Assembly: GCF_012224145.1 (NCBI RefSeq)
Contig: NZ_CP041030.1
Span: forward strand, 1,798,001-1,862,000
Length of the DNA stretch: 64,000 bases
Reading direction: 5' to 3'
Source of the DNA: Francisella sp. LA112445
GTDB lineage: Bacteria; Pseudomonadota; Gammaproteobacteria; Francisellales; Francisellaceae
How positions within the stretch are numbered: position 1 is the first letter of the stretch; every line of letters starts with the position of its first letter. Shown in pieces: positions 28,259-38,714 of this stretch. Position numbers and translations under genes: made by a program. The notes below the pieces were generated by a model. That model searched no databases. It saw nothing but the letters and a program-made list of their open reading frames with translations, and had not been told where the DNA came from.

Positions 28259-29179
28259 CTATAAATTAACTACCTTTGAGAAACTTTTACCATCGACACT
28301 AAATGATACTTTAATCGCAGGTATATCAAAACCTATAGTAGTATCTGTTGAGATACTATTCCATGTAACATTTCCACTACTTACTGTTGCATATTCAACT
28401 TGTAAATCTTCAACACCTCTTACTAACTCGTAAGACATCCCAGTTGATGAGTTTCCTTTTATATATACATATAATGAGTATATATCTTGACCATCTTTAT
28501 CTTTTTGACCTGTATCTCTTATATAAAGTATTTCCAATGAATACTTACCTATATAATCTCCGGGATAATATTCTGTAGCTTGAGGCGCTGATGCTAAACC
28601 AATAGCGTTAGAGCTAGTATTTATACTTGCAACCTTAACCAAATTTATGCCACTTCTATTACACAAAAACAGATAATCTCCCACATCAACATCATTTATT
28701 GATTTAGCATAAAGTGTTGTATCTAAAGCATTTATAGCATTAAATTCTGTATGGCTTTCCTCTTTTTTAACCATAATATAGTCTGTATCTTCCTGGAAAC
28801 ACTCGCCACTACAGCTTTCTTCCAATGCTTCTGAAAAACTCGATCCACTTGGGAGAGGAAGCTTGCCCACCATAATTGCGGAATTACTCGTAAAATAATT
28901 ATCTAATGAATCAGATGTACTATCGTAGTAGTCTTGGCTTGAATATCCAAATTTACAAGCAAAGCCAACATCTTTCACAAAATCATAAATAATATTTTTA
29001 ACTAACAATTCTTTTGTCTCAACTTCTGTTTTATTTTTATGCGAATTATATTTATCTTTGACTGCAACATAAGATGCTATCAAGGCCGAAACAACTATCA
29101 TTGCTATAGCTGTAGAAATCAAAAGACCAATTAAGGTAAAACCTCTAGATCTATTTTCTCTAAGCTGTAGATGACTCAT
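28259..29179 (-). CDS. PilW-like minor pilin
   Basis: A 306-residue type IV pilin-like protein. The processing site is RSRGFTLIGLLISTAIAMIVVSALIAS. Cleavage would be after the Gly before Phe; position 5 after the cut is not Glu (FTLIG). The rest is a soluble beta-rich domain with several cysteines (VGFACKFG, ESCSGECF, LFLCNRSG). The ATG at 29179 is supported by AGAGG a few bases upstream; an earlier in-frame start at 29236 would overlap the preceding gene. Middle gene of the minor-pilin operon. Confidence 0.75.
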   Translation of the reverse strand: MSHLQLRENRSRGFTLIGLLISTAIAMIVVSALIASYVAVKDKYNSHKNKTEVETKELLVKNIIYDFVKDVGFACKFGYSSQDYYDSTSDSLDNYFTSNSAIMVGKLPLPSGSSFSEALEESCSGECFQEDTDYIMVKKEESHTEFNAINALDTTLYAKSINDVDVGDYLFLCNRSGINLVKVASINTSSNAIGLASAPQATEYYPGDYIGKYSLEILYIRDTGQKDKDGQDIYSLYVYIKGNSSTGMSYELVRGVEDLQVEYATVSSGNVTWNSISTDTTIGFDIPAIKVSFSVDGKSFSKVVNL

Positions 29180-29198
29180 ACCAACCTCTTTCTTATGT

Positions 29199-29885
29199 TT
29201 ATACACTACACCAACCAGGTAAAAGCTCTGTATCAAAATTATAGGCTGTACAGCGCCAAATTACCCCAGTAGATGTAATATCAGCATTAGTACTAGGACC
29301 GATCACAACGTATTGCCCACTACTATCAAACGGAGGATTATCTAATGGTACAGTTGTATTAATCTGAGAGTTACTTAAGTTTAATAATACTCCAGTATTA
29401 CTTGAATGCTTCTGAGTACTACTAGATAACAAACTATCTCTAGCTGTATTGATATCAGCAAGTACCGCAGGATCATCTATTTGATCAACTCCTGCATTTA
29501 TATATATTTCATTAGCTCTTTGCATGTATGCTCCTAGTTGTTGATTAATCACATCTGCAACTGGATTACTTGCGTAAACTCTTTTTGTAACAGTTAGAGA
29601 CATATCAGGATTAGTAGCAATAAACTCCTGTATGCTTTCACCAATATTAGAGGATTTTGAGAAAGTCATATTCCCAATAGAACTATCATCAAAAACTGCT
29701 GATAGCATAAAATTATTAACTCGGTCGTCTAACTCATCTGCTAATTCAACCTTCTTTTCCATTAAAATCGCTTTGGAAATTATATTACCTATAGTATAGA
29801 AAATCGCAAAAAACAAGAACATAGCTAGAGCTGATGATATCAACACCTCTAATATTGTAAACCCTTTGCTTTTTACATTTATCAT
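29199..29885 (-). CDS. PilV-like minor pilin
   Basis: A 228-residue protein with a classical type III signal: KSKGFTILEVLISSALAMFLFFAIFY, cleaved between Gly and Phe with Glu at position 5. The remaining domain ends with a cysteine pair (WRCTAYNF ... PGWCSV), similar to the C-terminal disulfide region of pilins. It is the first gene of a three-gene operon with PilW- and PilX-like products. These minor pilins probably prime type IV pilus assembly. Confidence 0.78.
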   Translation of the reverse strand: MINVKSKGFTILEVLISSALAMFLFFAIFYTIGNIISKAILMEKKVELADELDDRVNNFMLSAVFDDSSIGNMTFSKSSNIGESIQEFIATNPDMSLTVTKRVYASNPVADVINQQLGAYMQRANEIYINAGVDQIDDPAVLADINTARDSLLSSSTQKHSSNTGVLLNLSNSQINTTVPLDNPPFDSSGQYVVIGPSTNADITSTGVIWRCTAYNFDTELLPGWCSV

Positions 29886-30051
29886 ATATACATAAACCTT
29901 ACAAATTCAATATTTGTATGTATAGATTCTACCATAAAATATTTCTGGACTTCCTAAAACCAAGCTACTTTGCATCAATAATCTAGTACTTTTGAATAAT
30001 ATTATAGATACTATTATTTCTATATTAAAAATAGTTTAAGAATGTTTTTTA

Positions 30052-30936
30052 TTAACGTTTTTTGTTTGATATTGCATAAGTGCATCTATCTTTACCGTTT
30101 AAATCCTTAACAGTCGTAATATTACTAAACTCATTCTCAATCAATATATTTTCAATAGCTTTAGATTGTGTATACCCATGCTCAATATATATGCGAGCAT
30201 TTTTATTTAGATATAAATAAGATTGAGAAATTATAGTTTTAATATCCTCCAGACCATTATCTGCAGCAAATAAAGCACTTTGAGGTTCATATTTTTTTAC
30301 TTCATGATCAATTTCATCATCACAAAAGTCTATATAAGGTGGGTTAGAAACAATAATATCGAATTTTTTATTCTCTAAATTTTGATACCAATCACTTTGG
30401 ATAAACTCAACATTAGATACCTTATTTTCTTTGGCATTTTTCTTTGCAACATCCAGAGCTTTATTAGAAAAATCAACCGCTATAACACGGCTATTTAGTA
30501 GTTCAGATGCTAATGCTAACGCTATTGCTCCAGTACCTGTTCCAAGATCAAGTATATTTAATTTAGTACTCTTATCTGAGATATCATCTAAAACTGCTTC
30601 AACTAAAGTTTCAGTATCTGCTCGTGGGATAAGAGTATCTTGTGTTACAAAAAGCTTTTGATTCCAAAAATATTTATACCCCAAGATATAAGCTAAAGGC
30701 TCGCCATAAAAATAACGATGAATTTTAGTATTTATTTTTTCAAAAACATCATCATCTAAAACTTTATCTGAATTTAGATATAAGTAAGTTCTATCAACAT
30801 CCAAAACATCACAAACAATAGCTTGTATATCATTTTTTAATATAGCTAATTCATTTGTAGAATATTTAGATTTAGACTGTTGCTTATAGCTTTCAACAAT
30901 ATAAGAAATAAAAGATGAAATTGTGTAACTACTCAT
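30052..30936 (-). CDS. prmC: Release factor N5-glutamine methyltransferase
   Basis: A 294-residue HemK-family enzyme that methylates the Gln of the GGQ motif in release factors. Motif I reads [15 protein letters not shown] and the catalytic NPPY is [15 protein letters not shown]. The N-terminal helical domain includes [17 protein letters not shown] and [12 protein letters not shown], both typical of PrmC. Its start overlaps the prfA stop by eight bases, so translation is probably coupled to its substrate's gene. Confidence 0.95.
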   Translation of the reverse strand: MSSYTISSFISYIVESYKQQSKSKYSTNELAILKNDIQAIVCDVLDVDRTYLYLNSDKVLDDDVFEKINTKIHRYFYGEPLAYILGYKYFWNQKLFVTQDTLIPRADTETLVEAVLDDISDKSTKLNILDLGTGTGAIALALASELLNSRVIAVDFSNKALDVAKKNAKENKVSNVEFIQSDWYQNLENKKFDIIVSNPPYIDFCDDEIDHEVKKYEPQSALFAADNGLEDIKTIISQSYLYLNKNARIYIEHGYTQSKAIENILIENEFSNITTVKDLNGKDRCTYAISNKKR

Positions 30937-32014
30937 CTGACATTGTTGCTAAAAGATCTGCTTGATACTCTAAAACTAAAGGTTGAATAACACTATCTAA
31001 ACTACCTTCCATAACCTCATCAAGCTTATAAAGAGTCAAGTTTATACGATGATCAGTAACCCTACCTTGTGGATAGTTATATGTCCTAATTCTCTCAGAT
31101 CTATCACCACTACCAACTAAGCTCTTACGTGTATCTGACTGCTCTTTTTGTTGCTTATCTATCTCTGCTTGAAGTAATTTTGACTTTAACATCGACATTG
31201 CCGCTGCACGGTTCTTATGCTGAGATCTTTGATCTTGACATTCAACTACAACTCCTGTTGGAATATGCGTAATTCTAATTGCTGAATCTGTTTTGTTGAC
31301 GTGCTGACCACCCGCTCCAGAAGCTCTAAAAGTATCTACTTTTATATCTGCAGGATTTATATCGATCCCCTCTACTTCATCTACCTCTGGCATAACTGCA
31401 ACTGTACAAGCTGATGTATGTACTCTACCTTGAGACTCTGTAGCTGGTACACGCTGTACCCTATGAGCACCAGATTCAAATTTTAGCTGTGAATATGCAC
31501 CTTCACCATTAACTTTTGTAATAATTTCTTTGTATCCACCATGCTCACCTTCACTTGATGAAATCACTTCAACTTTCCAGCCTCTTTGCTCAGCATACTT
31601 AGAATACATCTTAAATAAATCACCAGAAAATATCGAAGCCTCATCACCACCAGTACCTGCTCTAATCTCTAAAAAAACATTCGCATCATCATTAGGATCA
31701 CGCGGTAAAAGAAGAATCTGTAATTCTGCCTCAAGATTTTCTATAGCTTCATTTGCTAATTTAAGTTCTTCTTTTGCCATCTCAACCAACTCAGCATCTT
31801 TTTCATTAAGCATCTCTTGTGCGGCTTCTTTATCTTCTAAAGCTTGAGAATATTCTTTAAATGCCTTAACTATTGGCTCAAGCTGTGAGTATTCTCTTGA
31901 TAAATCTCTAAACTTATTTTGATCCGAAATAATATTAGCATCACTTAATAAGGCACTTACTTCTTCATGCCTTTCAATCAAACTTTGTAACTTTGCTTTA
32001 ATTGAATCTTTCAT
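30929..32014 (-). CDS. prfA: Peptide chain release factor 1
   Basis: A 361-residue RF1 that recognises UAA and UAG. The peptidyl-hydrolysis loop GGQ is in [16 protein letters not shown], and the codon-recognition tripeptide of RF1 is PAT in RVPATESQG. The C-terminal [22 protein letters not shown] is conserved (quoted in part: [13 protein letters not shown]). It lies directly after hemA with no gap and before prmC, the common hemA-prfA-prmC order. Confidence 0.97.
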   Translation of the reverse strand: MKDSIKAKLQSLIERHEEVSALLSDANIISDQNKFRDLSREYSQLEPIVKAFKEYSQALEDKEAAQEMLNEKDAELVEMAKEELKLANEAIENLEAELQILLLPRDPNDDANVFLEIRAGTGGDEASIFSGDLFKMYSKYAEQRGWKVEVISSSEGEHGGYKEIITKVNGEGAYSQLKFESGAHRVQRVPATESQGRVHTSACTVAVMPEVDEVEGIDINPADIKVDTFRASGAGGQHVNKTDSAIRITHIPTGVVVECQDQRSQHKNRAAAMSMLKSKLLQAEIDKQQKEQSDTRKSLVGSGDRSERIRTYNYPQGRVTDHRINLTLYKLDEVMEGSLDSVIQPLVLEYQADLLATMSDE

Positions 32015-33259
32015 TTACTTTTCCACATTTAAACCAAACATACGTTTCATACACACAAGGCAATCATTTCTGCCTTGCTTAGAAGCTTCTTTCATACCCA
32101 TTACAGGATAATGCAAAACTTTCTTCTTAATTTCATAGGCAAATCTTTTCATTATTTCTTCAGCATCTTTACCATTTCTAATTTTTGCTAAGCTTTTTTC
32201 TAAAGATAAATCAACAAGTCCATCTGCCTTATCAAAGAGCTCTTTAATTGCACTATTTGAAATAATTGCCTTTTCTTTTTCTAAATACTCTTCTAATGAT
32301 TTGACAATGATTTTTTGTGCTCTAGAGCTTTCATGCTTTCTTTTATCTTTATTGTCAGCAATAACTGCGTTAATATCATCAACACAATAGTAAACATTTT
32401 TACCCATTTCACCTAACTTTGGATCTAAAGCTTGCGGTATAGATATATCGATAAACACTCTTGGTTTAGTATCAACATCATTTACAGAAATCATATAACC
32501 CTTAGAATGTATAGCTGTAATTATAATATCTGCTTTTTCAACTAATGCTTCTAAATCTGACAAAGCATGTGAACTAGCATTTTTAAATGCTGAGGTAATT
32601 TTTTCTGCTTTTTCAATAGTTCTATTAGCTAGCATAATTTGCTTTGGTGCTAGAGCTGTAACATGTCTAAACAATAACTCTCCTGTTTGTCCAGCACCAA
32701 TGATAAGTACATTTTTAGTTGAGATATTATCTAACTGTTTCTTAGCCAAAGTAATTGCTGAAAAGGCAACTGAAACTGGACAATGTCCTATTCTAGTTTC
32801 ACTACGCACTTTCTTTGCTGTAGCAAAAACCTTCTGAAAAACCCTATCTAACTCCTTACCTAGAGCATGATTTTTCTTACTAAGAGTATAAGAGTCCTTA
32901 ACTTGTCCTAGTATTTGAGGCTCGCCTAAAACCATTGACTCTAAACCACATGCAAGTTTCATAAGGTGCATTATAACCTCAGTACCTTGTCTTAGTTTGA
33001 AATAGTCTCTTATCTTATATTCAGGGTTTCTAACATAGCTTTGCCACCATGCTAAAACATCATCGACAACTCTAAGATTAGATATTTCTAGATATATTTC
33101 TGTACGATTACAAGTTGATAGAATAACGGCATTAATCACATTATCTATAGCAAGTATTGATCTATACAGCATAGACACGTCTAACCCAGATAGTGCAAAC
33201 TCACTACGGACTTCAATTGGGGATTTTTTATAATCAATTGCTAAAGATATTAATGCCAT
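32015..33259 (-). CDS. hemA: Glutamyl-tRNA reductase
   Basis: First enzyme of C5-type tetrapyrrole synthesis, reducing Glu-tRNA to glutamate-1-semialdehyde. The catalytic cysteine is in LSTCNRTEIYLE (about residues 48-59), followed by LACGLESMVLGEPQILGQVK. The NADPH domain is VLIIGAGQTGELLFRH. At 414 residues it is full length. It is first gene of the hemA-prfA-prmC operon and divergent from yfgM. Confidence 0.97.
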   Translation of the reverse strand: MALISLAIDYKKSPIEVRSEFALSGLDVSMLYRSILAIDNVINAVILSTCNRTEIYLEISNLRVVDDVLAWWQSYVRNPEYKIRDYFKLRQGTEVIMHLMKLACGLESMVLGEPQILGQVKDSYTLSKKNHALGKELDRVFQKVFATAKKVRSETRIGHCPVSVAFSAITLAKKQLDNISTKNVLIIGAGQTGELLFRHVTALAPKQIMLANRTIEKAEKITSAFKNASSHALSDLEALVEKADIIITAIHSKGYMISVNDVDTKPRVFIDISIPQALDPKLGEMGKNVYYCVDDINAVIADNKDKRKHESSRAQKIIVKSLEEYLEKEKAIISNSAIKELFDKADGLVDLSLEKSLAKIRNGKDAEEIMKRFAYEIKKKVLHYPVMGMKEASKQGRNDCLVCMKRMFGLNVEK

Positions 33260-33313
33260 ATTAAAATAAAAAGTGTATTACAATAATTAACCTAGAAAAA
33301 CAAGAATATATTT

Positions 33314-33384
33314 TAACACAAAAGTATTAGACATTACATTGTAATCTGATTAATAAACTTACAACGTTTAGTACTTTTATGTTA
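33314..33384. promoter_or_regulatory. Inverted repeat in the hemA/yfgM divergent control region
   Basis: Arms TAACACAAAAGTA (33314-33326) and TACTTTTATGTTA (33372-33384) are inverted copies matching at 12 of 13 positions. Between them is a smaller palindrome ATTAC-ATT-GTAAT. The structure fills the gap between the divergent genes and overlaps the candidate yfgM promoter, so it may be an operator shared by both genes. Confidence 0.45.
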
Positions 33385-33387
33385 AGA
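33359..33387 (+). promoter_or_regulatory. Candidate yfgM promoter
   Basis: TTACAA (33359-33364), a 17-base spacer and TTAAGA (33382-33387), about 35 bp before the yfgM start. The spacing is ideal but the hexamers are only partial consensus matches. Confidence 0.35.
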
Positions 33388-33422
33388 TGTTGTAAAATTT
33401 ATTGAAAAAATAAATCACAAAT

Positions 33423-34064
33423 ATGAGTATTAAAGGCTTAACAAAAAAACAAAACCAAGCACTATACACAATAGTTGGGATAATTATCATAGCACTGATA
33501 TGTGTAATACTATTTCAATTTTATAATTCAAATAATCATAAAAAGATCATAGAAGCATCTAAGGCATATCAAAAAGCCTTGATCGCTAGTGAAAACTCTG
33601 ATGTGTCATCAGCTACTAAAATAGCAAAATTTACTTCTGTGGTAAACCAATATCCAAGCACTAGTTTTGGAATATTTGCTAGTTGGCAATTAGCAGAATT
33701 GTATATTACGCCAACGAAATTAAATACTAGCAATTTCAATATGAATATTGCAAATTTACCAAAAGCAATAGATACACTTGAGCAAAGTATCAAGGATAAT
33801 CCTGATAATAGCTTAACTAATGTTACTAAAACTAGACTAGCTAGACTTTACATTACTGCAAAACAACCAGATCAAGCTATCAAAACTCTAAATAACTTAG
33901 GATCATTGAAAGACAAAGCTTACCCTCTTATGCTACTAGGAGAAGCCTATCAACAGAAAAATGATAAAGCAAAAGCCCTAGATGCTTGGCATAAAGCACT
34001 ACAAGATCCTGATAGCTCAGCTGAGTTTAAACAAGTGATTACACAACTAATAAATAACTACTAA
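33423..34064 (+). CDS. yfgM: YfgM-like membrane-anchored TPR protein
   Basis: A 213-residue protein with one N-terminal membrane helix (IVGIIIIALICVILFQFY, about residues 17-34) and a periplasmic domain of TPR-like helices (LARLYITAKQPDQAIKTL, LLGEAYQQKNDKAKALDAW). YfgM is an ancillary partner of the SecYEG translocon and PpiD in E. coli. Its position just before bamB matches the conserved yfgM-bamB order and supports the name. Confidence 0.82.
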   Translation: MSIKGLTKKQNQALYTIVGIIIIALICVILFQFYNSNNHKKIIEASKAYQKALIASENSDVSSATKIAKFTSVVNQYPSTSFGIFASWQLAELYITPTKLNTSNFNMNIANLPKAIDTLEQSIKDNPDNSLTNVTKTRLARLYITAKQPDQAIKTLNNLGSLKDKAYPLMLLGEAYQQKNDKAKALDAWHKALQDPDSSAEFKQVITQLINNY

Positions 34065-34071
34065 ATTAAAA

Positions 34072-35433
34072 ATGAAAAAATCTTATTTTTTAACACTACC
34101 CCTACTATTATCTTTTCTGATAGCTAGTTGTTCTAAGAGTAATGTGCCGCCGCCAACGCCTCTAAATGAGAAGCCTCCTAAACAAGTTCATGTAAAAGTA
34201 AAATGGAAAAAAAGTACTGGCAATGGCGATAATGGCTTAGGCAACTATAATCTAGCTCCAACATACCTAGATGATATTGCATTTGTCCCTAATGAAAATG
34301 GTATGGTATATGCCCTATCAATGAAAAATGGTGATGTTATATGGAAAAAAGATACTAATTCAAGCTTATCTGCTGAACCAAATACTATTGCAAATGCTGT
34401 AATTTTTGGCTCAATGAAAGGTAAGTTTACAGCACTAGATGCTAAAACTGGTAAAACTTTATGGTTAAGTGAAACTCCAAGTAGTTTATTTGCTCAACCA
34501 ACTGTCTACAATAACTCTATTTACACCCATACACACGACGGTTCAGTAGCTGCTTTTGATGCTACAACTGGTAAAAAACAATGGAGTGCTTCAAATAATA
34601 TCCCAGAATTAACACTACCTGGCAACTCTTCTCCTATAGTATTAAATGATACGGTAATGATAGGATCTGCTTTTGGTACAGTTCTTGGCTTTACTGTAAA
34701 AAATGGTGACAAAACCATTAATATTCCAATCGCAATAGCTCACGGATCATCTCCTGCTGATAAAATGGTTGATATAACTGCAAACCCAATGCTATATCAT
34801 CATTATTTGCTCTTTGCCGCATTCCAAGGTGCTATCGTAGCCCTAGATAAAGATTCTGGTAAAATGCTATGGGCAAAAAAAGCTTCTATAATCAGTAATA
34901 TGGCTATTGATAATAATGTTATTTTCACAACTCAAGCTGATAGTGAGCTTAAAGCATACAATATTCAAAATGGTGAAACAGTTTGGACTCAAGATACTCT
35001 AAAATGGCGCAAGATTACAGGACCTGTCTATTATAAAGGTTTAATAGTTGTTGCAGACTATCAAGGATACTTACACTTCTTTAGTTCACTAAATGGTGAG
35101 TATCTTGGTAGATACAAGCTTACACCTACACCAACATTATTCCCAAGTACTGGAATATCTGCTCAATTAGTTCCAACTAAGCAAGGGATTCTTGTTGAGG
35201 CTGAGAATGGCACAACTTACTTAGTTGATGCTTATAGTGACAAAGTTATATATGATAGTATCCTAGGTGATTATAAAGTTGACAAAGGTGAAAATGTTAA
35301 ACATATTAATTCATCGATTAAGCCAGCTGCCCTAGCCGAAGCAAACAAAAAATCTAAAAAAGCAGATACAAAAGGCTTAAAAGTTAATATAATAATAGGA
35401 GACTTTAGCAAAGGTAAACCTACTAATGTATAA
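34072..35433 (+). CDS. bamB: Outer membrane protein assembly factor BamB
   Basis: A 453-residue lipoprotein of the BAM complex. The lipobox is LIASC, with Cys20 to be lipidated. The mature part is an eight-bladed PQQ-type beta-propeller with recurring blade motifs such as ALSMKNGDVIWKKD, ALDAKTGKTLWLSE and AFDATTGKKQWSA. It starts seven bases after yfgM and its end overlaps the next MFS gene by eight bases, so all three are probably one transcript. Confidence 0.93.
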   Translation: MKKSYFLTLPLLLSFLIASCSKSNVPPPTPLNEKPPKQVHVKVKWKKSTGNGDNGLGNYNLAPTYLDDIAFVPNENGMVYALSMKNGDVIWKKDTNSSLSAEPNTIANAVIFGSMKGKFTALDAKTGKTLWLSETPSSLFAQPTVYNNSIYTHTHDGSVAAFDATTGKKQWSASNNIPELTLPGNSSPIVLNDTVMIGSAFGTVLGFTVKNGDKTINIPIAIAHGSSPADKMVDITANPMLYHHYLLFAAFQGAIVALDKDSGKMLWAKKASIISNMAIDNNVIFTTQADSELKAYNIQNGETVWTQDTLKWRKITGPVYYKGLIVVADYQGYLHFFSSLNGEYLGRYKLTPTPTLFPSTGISAQLVPTKQGILVEAENGTTYLVDAYSDKVIYDSILGDYKVDKGENVKHINSSIKPAALAEANKKSKKADTKGLKVNIIIGDFSKGKPTNV

Positions 35434-36607
35434 AGGCATAAGACCATCAATTTTTATTCTAATACTAATGGTTTCATTAGGGCCCTTTGGCGATACGATC
35501 TACGCCCCAGCCCTACCTGAGCTAAAGAAAATTCTTGGTACTGATTATCCACATGTTCAACTTACAATAACCTCATACTTATTGGGTTACTCTATTAGCC
35601 AAATTTTATATGGTCCATTTTCTGATAGATTCGGACGTAAACCTATCATGCTAATAGGATCCTGTTTTTTCATAATTAGCTCAGTAATATGTTTATTCAG
35701 TGAACATATTGATACATTGATATATGCTCGCCTTCTTCAAGGTTTTGGAGCTGCTGCTGGTGGAGTTATTGCTACAGTTGCAGTTAAAGATGCATTTAAA
35801 ATTAATGAGCAAGGAGCTGTATTTGCTATTATGAATATAGCTTTTGCATTAGCTCCTGCTTTTGGAGCTATTCTTGGTGTATTTTTAAGCCCATCTCTAA
35901 TATTTTGGGTACTTCTAGTTGCCGCTAGCTTACTTTTTATAAAAGTTGCCTTATTCTTCCCTGAGACAATTAGAGAAAAAAATTATGAAGCACTAACTAT
36001 TAGATCACTCTTTAAGAATTACTTCTCGCTATTTAGTGATCACCAGTTCTTCTTTGCAACTTTTGTTCTAGGGCTAAATATCAGTATTATCTATGCTTGC
36101 CTTGTTACAGCACCTGATATCTTTGTGAATATTTTAAAACTCGAGAAATCAAACTTCCTATACCTACTTAGTTTAATGGTAGTGGCTGTCGTTTCAGGGT
36201 CTATTATCTGCTCAAAACTTAGTCGTGTCATAGCATATAAACACCTAATCAACTTTGGTATGACATGTACATTGATATCAGGAATATTACTTGTTTATGC
36301 ATTTAAAAAGCTTACAGGTTTAGAGCTTTCTTTAGCACTCACAGCTATCTTATCCTTAACCTTTGTTGGTGTATCTTTTAGTGTGCCACTACTTACACCA
36401 ATAGCATTGGAAAATTTCACTACAACAGCTGGCGCAGCTTCCTCAATAATGGGCTTCATGCAAATGGGAATCGCATCAATTACAACAGCTATCATGAGTC
36501 AAATTGACTTAGGAAGTGAGTTCACTCTATCTCTAGCATTCATACTTTTACCCTTAATTGGATTGATAGTATTTCTACCATATAGCTGCTACTTTTTAAG
36601 GAAATAG
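35426..36607 (+). CDS. MFS transporter, Bcr/CflA (DHA1) type
   Basis: A 393-residue twelve-helix carrier with the loop GPFSDRFGRKPIML and the N-terminal DTIYAPALPELK. Helix 5 contains LAPAFGAILG. It is the third Bcr/CflA-type carrier in the window. The substrate is unknown. Its start codon lies inside the end of bamB, which suggests translational coupling, an unusual pairing for a drug-efflux protein. Confidence 0.86.
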   Translation: MYKGIRPSIFILILMVSLGPFGDTIYAPALPELKKILGTDYPHVQLTITSYLLGYSISQILYGPFSDRFGRKPIMLIGSCFFIISSVICLFSEHIDTLIYARLLQGFGAAAGGVIATVAVKDAFKINEQGAVFAIMNIAFALAPAFGAILGVFLSPSLIFWVLLVAASLLFIKVALFFPETIREKNYEALTIRSLFKNYFSLFSDHQFFFATFVLGLNISIIYACLVTAPDIFVNILKLEKSNFLYLLSLMVVAVVSGSIICSKLSRVIAYKHLINFGMTCTLISGILLVYAFKKLTGLELSLALTAILSLTFVGVSFSVPLLTPIALENFTTTAGAASSIMGFMQMGIASITTAIMSQIDLGSEFTLSLAFILLPLIGLIVFLPYSCYFLRK

Positions 36608-36697
36608 CTATTAACACTTTGCCAAGCTTACGAATTAAGTAAATTATGTGATAAAATTTCATTTAATAAATATAATTTATCGATCTAATTAATATTA

Positions 36698-38581
36698 ATG
36701 CAAAACTATAATGCTAAATCAATTGAAGTATTAACTGGCTTAGACCCTGTCAAAAAAAGACCAGGGATGTATACAAATACCGAAAACCCAAACCATCTTA
36801 TCCAAGAAATAGTAGACAACAGTGTCGATGAGGTCTTAGCAGGCTTTGCTAATAAAATAGATATTTCTCTTTATCAAGATAATAGTATAGAAATCTCTGA
36901 CAATGGTCGTGGAATGCCTGTAGATATTCACCCTGAGCATAAAATGTCAGGTATTGAGCTTATTATGACAAAGCTTCATTCTGGTGGTAAATTTAGTAAC
37001 AAAAACTATACGCACTCTGGAGGTCTTCATGGTGTGGGTGTCTCTGTTGTTAATGCTTTATCTAGTAGGCTTGAAGCTGAGATAAAAAGAGATGGAAAAC
37101 TTTATCATATAGTCTTTGAAGATGGTTTTAAGACTAAAGATTTAGAAGTTATCGATACAGTTGGTAAAAAAAACACAGGGACAAAAATTAGATTTTGGCC
37201 AAATAAAAAATATTTTGATGATATCAAAGTAAACCTTAAAGCTCTAAAGAACTTATTAGAAGCAAAAGCTATCCTTTGTAAAGCTCTTACAATCAAGTAT
37301 TCTAATGAGGCAAAAAAAGAAAAACTAGTATGGCATTTTGAAGATGGTTTAAAAGGTTATTTAGATCATAAGCTAGAATCTGAAACTCTGCCGAATAAGC
37401 CTTTTATGATAGATAACTTTTCAAATGGAGAATCATTTTTAGATGCTGTATTCTGCTGGTGTGAAGCTCCTGCAGAGGTTATAAAAAATAGCTATGTAAA
37501 TCTAATCCCAACACCTCAAGATGGTACTCATGTTACAGGCCTAAAAAACGGAATTTATGACGCCATTAGAACATATGTAGAAAAAAACTCTTTGGGGCTT
37601 AAAAATATCAAAATTACAGCAAATGATTCATTTGCTCAACTAAACTATGTTATATCATTAAAAATAACAAATCCTCAATTTGCTGGACAAACTAAAGAAA
37701 AGCTTTCCAACAAAGATGTAACAGCATTTGTTGCGACAACTGTAAAAGATCTACTAACAATCTGGCTTAACCAAAATGCTGAAGAAGCTCGCCAAATAAT
37801 AGAGAATATTAATAGGATTGCTCAAAAGCGTATTAATGCAGATAAGAAAACTGCTCGTAAACGTATAATGAATACTTCTATTCGCCTACCAGGGAAGCTA
37901 ACAGACTGTATTAGTTCTGATGTAAATTCAACTGAGCTTTTTATTGTTGAGGGAGACTCTGCAGGAGGTTCTGCAAAACAAGCGCGCGATAAGAATTTCC
38001 AAGCGGTGATGCCTCTTAAAGGTAAGATCTTAAATAGCTGGGAGCTTGATGCTGATACGATTATGAATTCTCAAGAAGTTCATAATATAGCAACAGCTAT
38101 AGGTGTTGATCCTGATAGTGACGATATATCTGGACTAAGATATAACAAAATATGTATTCTTGCCGATGCGGATTCTGATGGCTTACACATTGCTACTCTA
38201 CTATGCGCGATGTTTCTAAAGCATTTTAGAAAACTTATCGAAAATGGACATATTTATATAGCTCAACCGCCTTTATTTAGAATTGATATTGGTAAAAATA
38301 CCTTTTACGCTCTAGACGAAGCTGAAAAAGAAACTATTTTAGCAGAGAATTCTAAGCTAACTGGCAAAATCAATATTATGCGTTTTAAAGGTCTTGGTGA
38401 AATGAATCCCATACAGTTACGTGAATCAGCCATGGATGTTTCATCTAGAAGACTATTACAACTGACTATCTCAGATATCTATGATGATGAGGAGGTACTT
38501 GATAAGCTTTTAGCTAAAAAAAGATCTAAAGATCGTCGTGATTGGTTAGAAAATCATGGTGATAAAGCAGAAATTGATTAA
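36698..38581 (+). CDS. parE: DNA topoisomerase IV subunit B
   Basis: ATPase subunit of the decatenating topoisomerase, 627 residues. The GHKL ATP site includes EIVDNSVDEVLAG and SDNGRGMPVDIH, then GGLHGVGVSVVNALS. The TOPRIM part contains IVEGDSAGGSAKQARD and ILADADSDGLHIATLL. The C terminus has MRFKGLGEMNPIQLRESAMD. Length and the lack of a GyrB insertion favour ParE over GyrB. The gene appears monocistronic. Confidence 0.93.
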   Translation: MQNYNAKSIEVLTGLDPVKKRPGMYTNTENPNHLIQEIVDNSVDEVLAGFANKIDISLYQDNSIEISDNGRGMPVDIHPEHKMSGIELIMTKLHSGGKFSNKNYTHSGGLHGVGVSVVNALSSRLEAEIKRDGKLYHIVFEDGFKTKDLEVIDTVGKKNTGTKIRFWPNKKYFDDIKVNLKALKNLLEAKAILCKALTIKYSNEAKKEKLVWHFEDGLKGYLDHKLESETLPNKPFMIDNFSNGESFLDAVFCWCEAPAEVIKNSYVNLIPTPQDGTHVTGLKNGIYDAIRTYVEKNSLGLKNIKITANDSFAQLNYVISLKITNPQFAGQTKEKLSNKDVTAFVATTVKDLLTIWLNQNAEEARQIIENINRIAQKRINADKKTARKRIMNTSIRLPGKLTDCISSDVNSTELFIVEGDSAGGSAKQARDKNFQAVMPLKGKILNSWELDADTIMNSQEVHNIATAIGVDPDSDDISGLRYNKICILADADSDGLHIATLLCAMFLKHFRKLIENGHIYIAQPPLFRIDIGKNTFYALDEAEKETILAENSKLTGKINIMRFKGLGEMNPIQLRESAMDVSSRRLLQLTISDIYDDEEVLDKLLAKKRSKDRRDWLENHGDKAEID

Positions 38582-38714
38582 AAATCCATCTCTGTTTAGT
38601 CATTATATTTAATATCCTAATTAATACCCACTATATAGATAACAAAATTAAATAAATATAAAACGAGGTTTATTTTTATAGCCCTAGATAATTATATTCT
38701 AATAAGTAGAATAC

